A DNA stretch of 64,000 nt. It comes from Prochlorococcus sp. HOT208_60m_813B04 (GTDB lineage: Bacteria; Cyanobacteriota; Cyanobacteriia; PCC-6307; Cyanobiaceae). The translations under genes and the position numbers were made by a program. The DNA is taken from the NCBI GenBank assembly GCA_002025975.1, contig MWOU01000108.1:1-64000 (forward strand), given 5' to 3'. The stretch's first letter is position 1; the number at the start of each line of letters is the position of its first letter. The notes beneath the pieces were generated by a model. That model saw only the letters and a program-made list of their open reading frames with translations. It had not been told where the DNA came from and ran no database searches. Shown piece after piece: positions 54,791 through 63,732 of this stretch.

Positions 54791-55801
54791 TTGAATATTC
54801 CTGATAATTCAAATACAAAAAGAATTTCAATTGATTTACCTGAAGAACTAATTTCCAGGTTTGATCAATTACGAAAAGAGTGGGGATTTAGGGCAAGAGG
54901 ACCTGTAATAGAAAAGATACTTAAAGAACTTCTTCAAGAAGATGATTTACTACCTAAGAATCAACAGCAAGAAATAGACTTTAACGAGAAGAAGAATAAT
55001 GAAAAATTAAATATTGATGAAGATACTGCATTGGTATTAATTAAATCAGACGTAAAAAAAGAAGTTAATGGAATATCATTGAATGAAAGAGTTTCAAATA
55101 ACAACCAGTATAAAGAAAAAGCCAACTCAAACATATGCCTTCCCAATTTTGTTGAAAAAAAAGTAAAGAATTTAAGAAGAAGTATTAATAGTGAAAAATT
55201 AAAAGAGAATATTAATGATATTCAAATTAATACAATTAAAGAAACTGAATTAATAAAATGTCGAATTGAGTTAATTAGTCATTGGAAAACCTTATATGGA
55301 TCAGTTCCTAATGACCATGTAGTAGAGGCTTCAATGGATTGGTTTGGAAGAGATATATGGCCAAATCTTGATGGAACTGAAAATCTACCATTTACGTGGA
55401 GTGCTGCTAATAAATTAATGTCTGAATTATGCCCATTTTGGATAAAGAAAAACCCAACCCTTGAAATTGTGTTATTAATGATTGGCGTTTTAGAAGACCC
55501 TTTTGCCACATCAGATCTAATTAATAGGATACCAACACTTATGAGAAGGTTTGTAAGTAGATTTAAGCGAAATAACAGATCAAATTCATTTGAAACATTG
55601 GACTCAACAATGACAGTACATGGTGCACTTAAATTATTGAATTTATCAACTTCCGCAGGTTCAGCTCATACGTTGCGTAAAATTAGGGAGGCCTATAAAT
55701 CAATAGCTTTAGAGACGCATCCAGATGCTGGTGGATCAACAGATCAAATGAGAAAATTAAATGAAGCGTATCAATTGCTAAAAAATCTATATAGAAACTA
55801 G
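54791..55801 (+). CDS. Ribbon-helix-helix-like N-terminus fused to C-terminal J-domain-like region
   Basis: N-term KRISIDLPEELISRFDQLRKEWGFRARGPVIEKILKELL (RHH pattern); C-term HTLRKIREAYKSIALETHPDAGGSTDQMRKLNEAYQLLKNLY (HPD J-domain signature); TTG start. Confidence 0.75.
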   Translation: MNIPDNSNTKRISIDLPEELISRFDQLRKEWGFRARGPVIEKILKELLQEDDLLPKNQQQEIDFNEKKNNEKLNIDEDTALVLIKSDVKKEVNGISLNERVSNNNQYKEKANSNICLPNFVEKKVKNLRRSINSEKLKENINDIQINTIKETELIKCRIELISHWKTLYGSVPNDHVVEASMDWFGRDIWPNLDGTENLPFTWSAANKLMSELCPFWIKKNPTLEIVLLMIGVLEDPFATSDLINRIPTLMRRFVSRFKRNNRSNSFETLDSTMTVHGALKLLNLSTSAGSAHTLRKIREAYKSIALETHPDAGGSTDQMRKLNEAYQLLKNLYRN

Positions 55802-55810
55802 TATACTTAT

Positions 55811-55858
55811 TCTCAAATAAGACTTAATATTAGTCTATTTAATAGTCTCAAATAAGAT
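55811..55858 (+). repeat. Copy 1 of ~45-bp element with 12-bp-phased AGACT/AGTCT/AGTCT boxes
   Basis: tctcaaataAGACTtaatattAGTCTatttaatAGTCTcaaataagat; boxes at 55820, 55832, 55844. Confidence 0.75.
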
Positions 55859-55942
55859 AAATGTGAAGTGAAAATAGCCGATATTCATAAATCATCTATT
55901 ACTCTAATTTATTCTATGTAAGGTAAGCATCCATTAAAAAAA

Positions 55943-55956
55943 TACTTTTAAAAGTA
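55943..55956. repeat. Perfect 14-bp palindrome TACTTTTAAAAGTA
   Basis: Read directly; lies between repeat copies 1 and 2. Confidence 0.6.
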
Positions 55957-55978
55957 AATTAGGTTATTGTATATAATT

Positions 55979-56026
55979 TCTCACATAAGACTTACTATAA
56001 GTCTACTATATAGTCTCATCATAGAA
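55979..56026 (+). repeat. Copy 2 of the 12-bp-phased element
   Basis: tctcacataAGACTtactataAGTCTactatatAGTCTcatcatagaa; boxes at 55988, 56000, 56012. Confidence 0.75.
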
Positions 56027-56191
56027 AAGTAAGATATAGTAATTTATCTTTTTAAATTAAGTATTATATCTCTACTTAATGCCTGGAAAAAATAAAAATG
56101 AAATAATAAATCAATAAATAATGTCCTTTCATTGTCCAATAAATTAATAAAGGGTAAGAAGTATTGGTATGAGGAGGTTTTTACTCTACCT

Positions 56192-56212
56192 GTACTGCCT
56201 TAAAGACAGTAC
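56192..56212 (-). repeat. Short inverted repeat (GTACTG-N9-CAGTAC) at the 3' end of the small secreted protein gene
   Basis: 6-bp perfect arms 56192-56197 / 56207-56212; no immediate U tract, so terminator function is uncertain. Confidence 0.4.
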
Positions 56213-56472
56213 TACTTAGCTTGAAGCTTTTCAATGGCAGTTTGTTTATCAATACTAGGGATATCACTTAATCCGTTAGCATCAAACCAAGGGGCACTAG
56301 CCCAATCAAATCCTTCGCCGAACGTATTATCTGGTGCAGTTATATACCAGTGACATGATGCATCTGGTATGTCAACAGCACATTTTGACCAATCATCTGA
56401 CCACTGAGGGACTTGTACCCACAACACTGAAGATAGAAGTAGAGATAGCAGATTTATCATAGTGTTTATCAT
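56212..56472 (-). CDS. Small putative secreted protein (86 aa) with two Cys in the mature part
   Basis: N-terminal hydrophobic leader MINTMINLLSLLLSSVLWVQ followed by WSDDWSKCAVDIPDASCHWYITAPDNTFGEGFDWASAPWFDANGLSDIP. Confidence 0.65.
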   Translation of the reverse strand: MINTMINLLSLLLSSVLWVQVPQWSDDWSKCAVDIPDASCHWYITAPDNTFGEGFDWASAPWFDANGLSDIPSIDKQTAIEKLQAK

Positions 56473-56505
56473 ACTACATTAATTACTTTTGTATGATTAT
56501 TAATT

Positions 56506-56553
56506 ATCTTAAATAAGAATTATATATAGACTAATTTATAGTCTTATATGAGA
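56506..56553 (-). repeat. Copy 3 of the 12-bp-phased element, inverted orientation
   Basis: Reverse complement tctcatataAGACTataaattAGTCTatatataATTCTtatttaag; boxes at 56544, 56532, 56520 on the minus strand, third box degenerate. Confidence 0.7.
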
Positions 56554-56565
56554 TTAGCAATACAA

Positions 56566-59011
56566 TTAATTCCTTAATTTAGTGTTAAAACATTTTTCAA
56601 CATTAGAAATGATATTTGAATGAATTGATGTAATGTCCGAATCCAGTAATGTTTTATCTTTATCTCTATAAGATAATCTAAATGTATAACTTATATGATC
56701 ATCTCCAAATTTAGTATCTTCAAAAACATCGAGTAAATTTACATCCTCTAAGAGATTTTTTCCTGTTTTTCTTATCTGTGATGTTATTTCGCTAATTAAA
56801 AATTTTTTACTAAAAACAAAATTTATATCCCTTTCCATTTTCGGAACAATTGGGTATTGCTTATATATTGGAATCCATTTATTTTTTCTTGTACTAGCTC
56901 CCAAGAGGCTAGATACATTTATGTTAAATAAATAAACTTTTTTTAATGACTTCTTTTCTAATATTAGTTTGGGATGTATTTCGCCAAAATAACCTGCATC
57001 TTTCCCTTCAATAACTAATTTCGCTGTTCTTCCTGGATGAAGAAAATCAATTGAATCAGTAGGTTTATCCTCAATTTTTATGTTCAAAGATAATAAAGCC
57101 TCCTTTAACTTTCCTCTGGCCTGGTAATAATTAAGATCGTTATCCTTACCAGAATTTATCCATTTTCCAAATTTATTATTACCATAAATCGCACCATTCA
57201 GAACTTCTTCTTGAATGAATTCAGTTTTTTTATAAAAAATATTTCCAATTTCAAATATATAACAACTTGCTTGTCCAGCTTTTATATTACGGTTAACTAT
57301 CTCCAGATGTTCTTTCCAGATATTATCTCTAAGACAACTTGTTTCTAATAATAAAGGATTAGAAATCTTTATAAGTTTTTCATTATCTTCAGGAACAAGA
57401 GAGTAGCTTAGTACCTCGTTAAAACCGTTTTCTATAAAACCATTTTTTACTTTTCTCAATGCCAACTGTTCTGATGATAATTTTCCAGGCTTAATTGGAT
57501 TAGGAAGTTTTAAGTCGAATCTGTCATACCCTATTAATCTCGCTATTTCTTCAATTAAATCTATTTCTCTTATTAAATCATGTGATCTATTAGGAATTAC
57601 TGCTACATCCCAGCCATATTCTTTATTCTTTAAAGTGCAACCTATGAGTTTTAATTTATCAACTATTTCATTATCAGATAAATTTTTTTTTTTCAATTTG
57701 ATCGTTAATTATTAATGGACCAAGAATTTTATGTATTCGATTTCTCCGCAATTTAATAAATATATCCTCATTACTTATTAAATTAGAAGTATTGATGATT
57801 GGTGAATTAATAGAAAAATATTCTTCTAATAGATTAATTGCCCTTGTTACTGCACTTATTGTATTTTTTGAGGAAATCCCTTTTTCATACCTGCTGCTAG
57901 ATTCAGTTCTTATACCAACCGCCTTTGAAGATTTTCTTATGGTAACTGGATTAAAAACAGCGCCTTCGAGGTAAATGGAAGAGGTAGTATTGGTTACAGA
58001 AGTTTCTAAACCGCCTATCACCCCTGCAATAGCTACCGGTTTATCACAACAAGTAATAACTGTTATTTTGTCATTTAAGTCATATTCTTTACCATCTAAG
58101 CAAATAAGGCTTTCATTATCCTTGCCTTTTCTTACAGAGAAATCTTCTGGAGAAACTTCCTTACCAATTAAGTTTGACAGTTTATGTTTATCAAACGCAT
58201 GTAAAGGTTGACCTTGTTCTAAAAGAATATAATTTGTCAAATCAACTAGAAGATTAATAGATTTTATACCTGATTTTTCTATACGGTCTTTAAGCCAAAT
58301 TGGGGATAATTTCTCACCATTTACTCCATCAATGCAGCTTATTGTATAAATGCAATTAGAATCTATAGCCTCAGGACAAAGTTTAATTCCCTTGAGTAAA
58401 TGAATATTATATTTATGGTTTAATTCTGGAAAATTTAAGGTGGATTCTAATAGGGCAGAAATTTCACGGGCTATACCTATAACAGACATTCCGTCAGGTC
58501 TATTAGCTGTAATGGCTAAATCATATATAAAATCATTTAATTGAAGCAAGTCAGACCCTGGACTGCCCAATTCATGTTTTAAGGCTAAATCTTCATCAAT
58601 GATTTCTATCCCTTCGCTAAAGTCCTCTAAACCAAGTTCCTGCAGTGAACATATCATTCCTTCACTCATGACACCTCTAATTTCACTTCTTTTAATAGTT
58701 AAATCAACAGCATTTAATTTCGCGCCGACAACAGCAACATAAACATAAATATTTGGTTTAATATTGCTCGCACCACAGATAATTTGTAAATTCTTTGAAT
58801 TACCAATATCGACTTGGCAGATTGAAAGTTTATCAGATCCTTCGTGTTTTAAAACAGATAATACCTTACCTAAAACAACTCCATTTACATTTTTTGAACA
58901 ATCTTCTAATGATTCAACCTCAAATCCACCAATAGACAATTTCTCAGAGAGATCTTCAGGAGTAGAATTAATTTCTACTAAATTATTCAGCCAATTTTGA
59001 GAAACTTTCAT
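56566..59011 (-). CDS. pheT: Phenylalanyl-tRNA synthetase beta subunit, interrupted by apparent frameshift at A11 tract
   Basis: ORFs 57674..59011 (tRNA-binding, B3/B4: MKVSQNWLNNLVEI, RPDGMSVIGIAREISALL) and 56566..57696 (RSHDLIREIDLIEEIARLIGYD, catalytic and FDX-ACB) are collinear parts of PheT joined at the T11 run 57683-57693. Confidence 0.9.
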
Positions 59012-59111
59012 ATATAATTTTAATCAATGATGATAAAAGAAAAGAGGATATCTTCAAAAATGTTTGTTGAAGATGTACAATAGAAAATTATACAATAAAG
59101 CACTAATTAAA

Positions 59112-59306
59112 ATGGCCAAAAAAGGGACAAGAGTTGTAGTGACCCTAGAATGTACTGAAGCTAGGACAAGCACAGACCCTAAAAGATCTAATGGTGTCTC
59201 AAGATATACTACTGAAAAGAATCGTAGAAATACAACTGAAAGATTAGAACTAAAAAAATTTAATCCTCATTTAAATAGAATGACAATTCACAAAGAAATT
59301 AAGTAA
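59112..59306 (+). CDS. rpmG: 50S ribosomal protein L33
   Basis: [20 protein letters not shown]...[36 protein letters not shown] 59112 rather than the upstream track start. Confidence 0.96.
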   Translation: MAKKGTRVVVTLECTEARTSTDPKRSNGVSRYTTEKNRRNTTERLELKKFNPHLNRMTIHKEIK

Positions 59307-59323
59307 TCAAATCAAGTTAAATC

Positions 59324-59545
59324 ATGCCTAATTCAATTTTTAAGAAACAATTATCACCTATCAAACCTGGAGATCCTATTGACTATAAGGATGTAGAATT
59401 ACTAAAAAAATTCATAACTGAGAGGGGCAAAATTCTACCAAGAAGGATGACAGGTTTAACCTCTAAGCAACAAAGAGATCTTACATTAGCTGTAAAGAGA
59501 GCCAGAATTGTAGCTCTTTTACCCTTCGTAAATCCTGAAGGATAA
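59324..59545 (+). CDS. rpsR: 30S ribosomal protein S18
   Basis: [50 protein letters not shown]. Confidence 0.97.
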   Translation: MPNSIFKKQLSPIKPGDPIDYKDVELLKKFITERGKILPRRMTGLTSKQQRDLTLAVKRARIVALLPFVNPEG

Positions 59546-59590
59546 TTTCATATTGAATATAGTTGGCACTATAATTAATACCTCAAATAT

Positions 59591-60775
59591 TTGAAAGATT
59601 TAACTAATTTAAAAACATATATTATTGACTCTGATGATCCACATGAGGTTGACGACGCTGTTTCATTAGAAATAAAAGAAGGAAATAAAAAGATTTTATG
59701 GATACATATTAGTAATCCATGCAAACTCTTTTTGCATGACTCTAATATTGATTTAAATGCAAGAAAGAGAAATAGCAGTTTATATTTAACTGATAAATAT
59801 GTCCCAATGCTACCTAAAGATATTCTTGAAAAGGCAAATCTAGCTCAAAATAAAGTTTCAGAAACTATTAGTGCAGCAATAGAATTCAATGACAATGGAT
59901 CAATAAATAATTATGAAATAACTGAAGCAATAATAAAACCAAAATATCAATTAACATATGAAGATGCAAATGAAATATTAGAATTAGAGCCTAAAGAAGA
60001 AATAGAATTAATTGAAATTAAAAATTTATTAGAAATAAGCATTACATTTAGAAAGAGACAAGGAGCAATTATTTTTGAAAGTCCTAACAGTAAAGTTAAA
60101 TTATATAAGGATAAGATTGTCCTTAATAAATTAGAGAAAACTATTTCACAAATAATAGTTGCAGAATCAATGATATTGATGGGTTATGTAACAAGTTTAT
60201 TTATGGATAAATATAATTTAGCAGCTGCATTTAGGATTCAGAAATTAAATTGTAATCCATCTGAAATACTTAATAGATATAATGATAGTGATATTAAATA
60301 TATAATTTTAAAACAATATATGGGAAGAAGTTATATAACTACTAAGCCAGGAATCCATGAATCATTAGGCCTCAAAATGTATGTACAATGCACTTCACCA
60401 TTAAGAAGATATCTAGATTTGATTATACAAAGGCAAGTATATAACAAAATTAATAATTACGAACTTCTAAGTAAAGATTCAGTCTCTAAGATTATTGATT
60501 ATTCAAAGATCAAACAATCAGAGAATAATAATATTTTTAGAAATGATAAATTTAAGTTTTTAACATTATTTTTTAAGAATGAAAATAAACCTTCTTATAA
60601 AATAATTTTTGTCAAGTGGATTAATCATAAAAAAAATATTGCTTTAGTTTATTTTCCAGATTATTCTCTAGAAATACTTATTACTCTTTTTGTATCAATA
60701 GAAATATATAGTAATAAAATTTATAAAGTTAAATATATTATAAATGATAGTAATCTTTTAGAGTTTATTTATTAA
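59591..60775 (+). CDS. RNB-domain ribonuclease (RNase II/R-like), compact
   Basis: YIIDSDDPHEVDDAVSLEI...WIHISNP, YVQCTSPLRRYLDLIIQRQV; TTG start; follows rpsR. Confidence 0.88.
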   Translation: MKDLTNLKTYIIDSDDPHEVDDAVSLEIKEGNKKILWIHISNPCKLFLHDSNIDLNARKRNSSLYLTDKYVPMLPKDILEKANLAQNKVSETISAAIEFNDNGSINNYEITEAIIKPKYQLTYEDANEILELEPKEEIELIEIKNLLEISITFRKRQGAIIFESPNSKVKLYKDKIVLNKLEKTISQIIVAESMILMGYVTSLFMDKYNLAAAFRIQKLNCNPSEILNRYNDSDIKYIILKQYMGRSYITTKPGIHESLGLKMYVQCTSPLRRYLDLIIQRQVYNKINNYELLSKDSVSKIIDYSKIKQSENNNIFRNDKFKFLTLFFKNENKPSYKIIFVKWINHKKNIALVYFPDYSLEILITLFVSIEIYSNKIYKVKYIINDSNLLEFIY

Positions 60776-60843
60776 TAAAATAATTAATATAATAAGTAGT
60801 TATTAGTTAGAAAAATATCTGTTAGTATTAGTAAAAAAGCTTT

Positions 60844-62388
60844 ATGACTTTTGTCATTACTACCCCTTTATATTATGTTAATGATAAACCTCATTTAGGA
60901 AGTGTATATACAACAATAATTTGTGACTCAATAGCTAGGTATAAAAGGCTTGCAGGTGAAGATGTTATTTTCATTACTGGTGTTGATGAACATGGATTAA
61001 AAATACAAAGAACAGCTAATGAAAAGGGTATTGAACCAAAATTACATTGTGATGAAATTTCAGAAGTCTTTAATAATAATTGGAAAAATTGGAATATATC
61101 CTTTGATAAATTTATAAGGACAAGCTCAAAAAATCATGAATTTGTTGTTAATGAATTTTATGAAAAAGTAAAAGCATCAGATGATATCTATATGGGTGTT
61201 CAAAAAGGGTGGTATTGTGTCGGTTGTGAAGAATTTAAAGATAATCCAGAAAATTCATCAACATACAAATGCCCCATACATCAAAAAAATCTTGAATGGA
61301 AAAATGAAGAGAATCTCTTTTTTAGGCTTTCGAAGTATCAACAAGAAATTGAGAACATAATCAACGAACCTTCATTTATAGAGCCAATAGAAAGAAGGAA
61401 TGAAATTATAAATTTTGTTTCTAGAGGTTTAAAGGATTTTTCAATTTCAAGAACAAATGTCTCTTGGGGAATTCCTGTGCCTGGTTACGATAAACATACT
61501 TTTTATGTATGGTTTGATGCGTTACTTGGATATGTAAGTGCCATTAGTTCTGATGCGACGGATTCTTCATTGAAAAAATCAATCAATGGAGGATGGCCAG
61601 CTGATGTTCATTTAATTGGTAAAGATATACTGAGGTTTCATGCTGTATATTGGCCTGCAATGCTCATTTCTGCTGATATGAAAGTTCCAAAAAAAGTTTT
61701 TGGACATGGGTTTCTTACTAGAGAGGGGCAAAAAATGGGTAAGAGTTTGGGAAATGTACTCGACCCTGATTTATTGCTTTCAAAATATGGAAATGATCCT
61801 GTAAGATGGTACCTTATTAAAGACATATCATTGGGGAATGATGGAGATTTTCAAGATAAAAGATTTGTTGACATTATCAATAATGATTTAGCTAATACAA
61901 TTGGTAATTTACTAAATAGAACATCATCAATGTCTAGAAAATGGTTTGATAATAAGGTTCCAAATAATGAAAAATTTTTAAGTGAAAATAAATTAGAGAA
62001 TTATGCCAAAATTGCAGTTGAAAACTATATTCATAACTTTGATATCTACAAATTAGATCTTGCAGCTAATGAAGTGCTTAGCCTAGCAATTAATACAAAT
62101 TTGTATTTGAATGATAATCAGCCATGGATGTTAATAAAAGAGAAAGATAATTTACCTCAAGTTAAAGAAATTATTTATAACGTATTAGAAAGTATTCGAA
62201 TAATAGGATTATTATTACTACCTTTATTGCCCGAATTATCAACAAAAATTAATGAACAACTTGGGTCTATATACAGGGAAGAAATTGGTTGGAAAAAACA
62301 ATTAAGTTGGGGATTACTTGTTAGTAACTCAAGTCTTCCCAAACCCACTCCAATCATAAATAAACTGGAGTATGACCAACATTTATAA
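60844..62388 (+). CDS. metG: Methionyl-tRNA synthetase
   Basis: TTPLYYVNDKPHLGSVYTTI, TGVDEHGLKIQR, KMGKSLGNVLDP (KMSKS variant). Confidence 0.96.
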   Translation: MTFVITTPLYYVNDKPHLGSVYTTIICDSIARYKRLAGEDVIFITGVDEHGLKIQRTANEKGIEPKLHCDEISEVFNNNWKNWNISFDKFIRTSSKNHEFVVNEFYEKVKASDDIYMGVQKGWYCVGCEEFKDNPENSSTYKCPIHQKNLEWKNEENLFFRLSKYQQEIENIINEPSFIEPIERRNEIINFVSRGLKDFSISRTNVSWGIPVPGYDKHTFYVWFDALLGYVSAISSDATDSSLKKSINGGWPADVHLIGKDILRFHAVYWPAMLISADMKVPKKVFGHGFLTREGQKMGKSLGNVLDPDLLLSKYGNDPVRWYLIKDISLGNDGDFQDKRFVDIINNDLANTIGNLLNRTSSMSRKWFDNKVPNNEKFLSENKLENYAKIAVENYIHNFDIYKLDLAANEVLSLAINTNLYLNDNQPWMLIKEKDNLPQVKEIIYNVLESIRIIGLLLLPLLPELSTKINEQLGSIYREEIGWKKQLSWGLLVSNSSLPKPTPIINKLEYDQHL

Positions 62389-62998
62389 ATTAATAATTTT
62401 CTTTCTATTTTTTATGTTTGGTTGTTCCCCAAATGTAATTGAAGAAAATAAAGTAACACAAAAAATAGCAAATCTAGATATGAACATTTTCTCTCAAAAA
62501 GGAGATAAACTATATTCTATTATGAGTCCAGAATCAAGTTATAACAATATAAAATTAAAATTTGAATCAAAAAATCCTATAATAAAAATATTTAAGGGCG
62601 AAGAAGCTAAATATAATATTAGATCAAAAGAATCTACATTATCAAACAATAATAAGCTCCTTAAAATGAAAGGGGATGTTAAATTAAAAATATTTGATGA
62701 AGATGAAGATGTTTTATATGCAGATAATTTTATTTGGAATACAGAAGAGACTAATTATTTGTTGGAAGGAAATATAAGATTTGAAAATCTAAATATTATC
62801 TTAAATTCATCAAAAGCTATAATGGGTTCAAACAATATAATTGAATTTTTTAGTCCAGTCGAATATATAATTAAAAATAATAGGAATAACAAGAATAGAT
62901 ATGAAACAAATTCAGAAAATGCCTACTATGATTTAGAGACTGAATCCGTAAGTTTTAAAGCAATAGATAAAAGAGTTAAATCAATTATTTATTTTTAA
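62372..62998 (+). CDS. lptC: LPS export ABC transporter periplasmic protein LptC-like lipoprotein
   Basis: Lipobox-like FMFGCSPN; GDKLYSIMSPESSYN..., LKMKGDVKLKIFDEDEDVLYADNFIWNTEETNYLLEGNIRFE. Confidence 0.82.
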   Translation: MTNIYKLIIFFLFFMFGCSPNVIEENKVTQKIANLDMNIFSQKGDKLYSIMSPESSYNNIKLKFESKNPIIKIFKGEEAKYNIRSKESTLSNNNKLLKMKGDVKLKIFDEDEDVLYADNFIWNTEETNYLLEGNIRFENLNIILNSSKAIMGSNNIIEFFSPVEYIIKNNRNNKNRYETNSENAYYDLETESVSFKAIDKRVKSIIYF

Positions 62999-63621
62999 AT
63001 ATTATATTTTAAAAAAATATTATTAATTTTCTTTGACCAATTATTTATCCATTTTTCATCAGACTTTGTAAAACATTTAGAACTCCAGCCTCCTATCAAA
63101 ATAAAAGCTTTGCTATTTATAGGTACAATTAAAATAGATGGAATATCCACACAAAAATTAAAAAATTCATCTCTTCCTGGATAAAATTTTGTGTTTGCTA
63201 GTGATATTAGTTTCATATCTTTTATTGATCTCAGACAAGTTGCTCCAGGTTTAAACTCATTACTTGACGTAATTCCTCTTCTTAATATATTTACGCCATC
63301 ATTATGGATTAATATTGCTGCGGCTGCAGTAGAAGTTAATATCGTTTCAGAACCCCATGCAAGTTCATCAATAACATCATCAGGAATATTTTTATCGAAG
63401 AGAAACTTATTTTCTCCTTTTAAAGCAGCTTTCTCACCAGCTAAAGGTTCAAATTGTCTAAATAAAAAACCTATCAAAATAATAATTAATGAAGCTATTG
63501 CAGCTAGCACTTGTGCTCTTTCAAGCTCAGGAGTGATTGTTTCTATTGAAATAAAATTTGCTATCTGGAAAATAAAAAGTATTGCACCGACTAATATTAA
63601 AGATTTCCCATTGAATCCCAT
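62995..63621 (-). CDS. Cofactor assembly of complex C subunit B family (CCB2/CCB4-like)
   Basis: Two N-terminal TM helices; LAWGSETILTSTAAAAILIHNDGVNILRRG, FYPGRDEFFNF. Confidence 0.75.
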   Translation of the reverse strand: MGFNGKSLILVGAILFIFQIANFISIETITPELERAQVLAAIASLIIILIGFLFRQFEPLAGEKAALKGENKFLFDKNIPDDVIDELAWGSETILTSTAAAAILIHNDGVNILRRGITSSNEFKPGATCLRSIKDMKLISLANTKFYPGRDEFFNFCVDIPSILIVPINSKAFILIGGWSSKCFTKSDEKWINNWSKKINNIFLKYNI

Positions 63622-63732
63622 ATTTTAAATATGTTATTTCTAATTAAATTATGCAAATATTATATTGTTTAGTACATTTAAAATTACTCAAACATATGGT
63701 TTTTAATATATAATTAATCAAAACCTCATAAA

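Noticed and set aside
57674-57696. Two separate pheT-like genes (445 aa and 376 aa)
   Set aside because: They are collinear parts of one PheT, overlapping only at an A11 tract; the second ORF's TTG start is incidental.
63191-63628. Plus-strand ORF 145 aa
   Set aside because: Antisense to the CCB2/4-like gene, whose protein has a coherent family signature.
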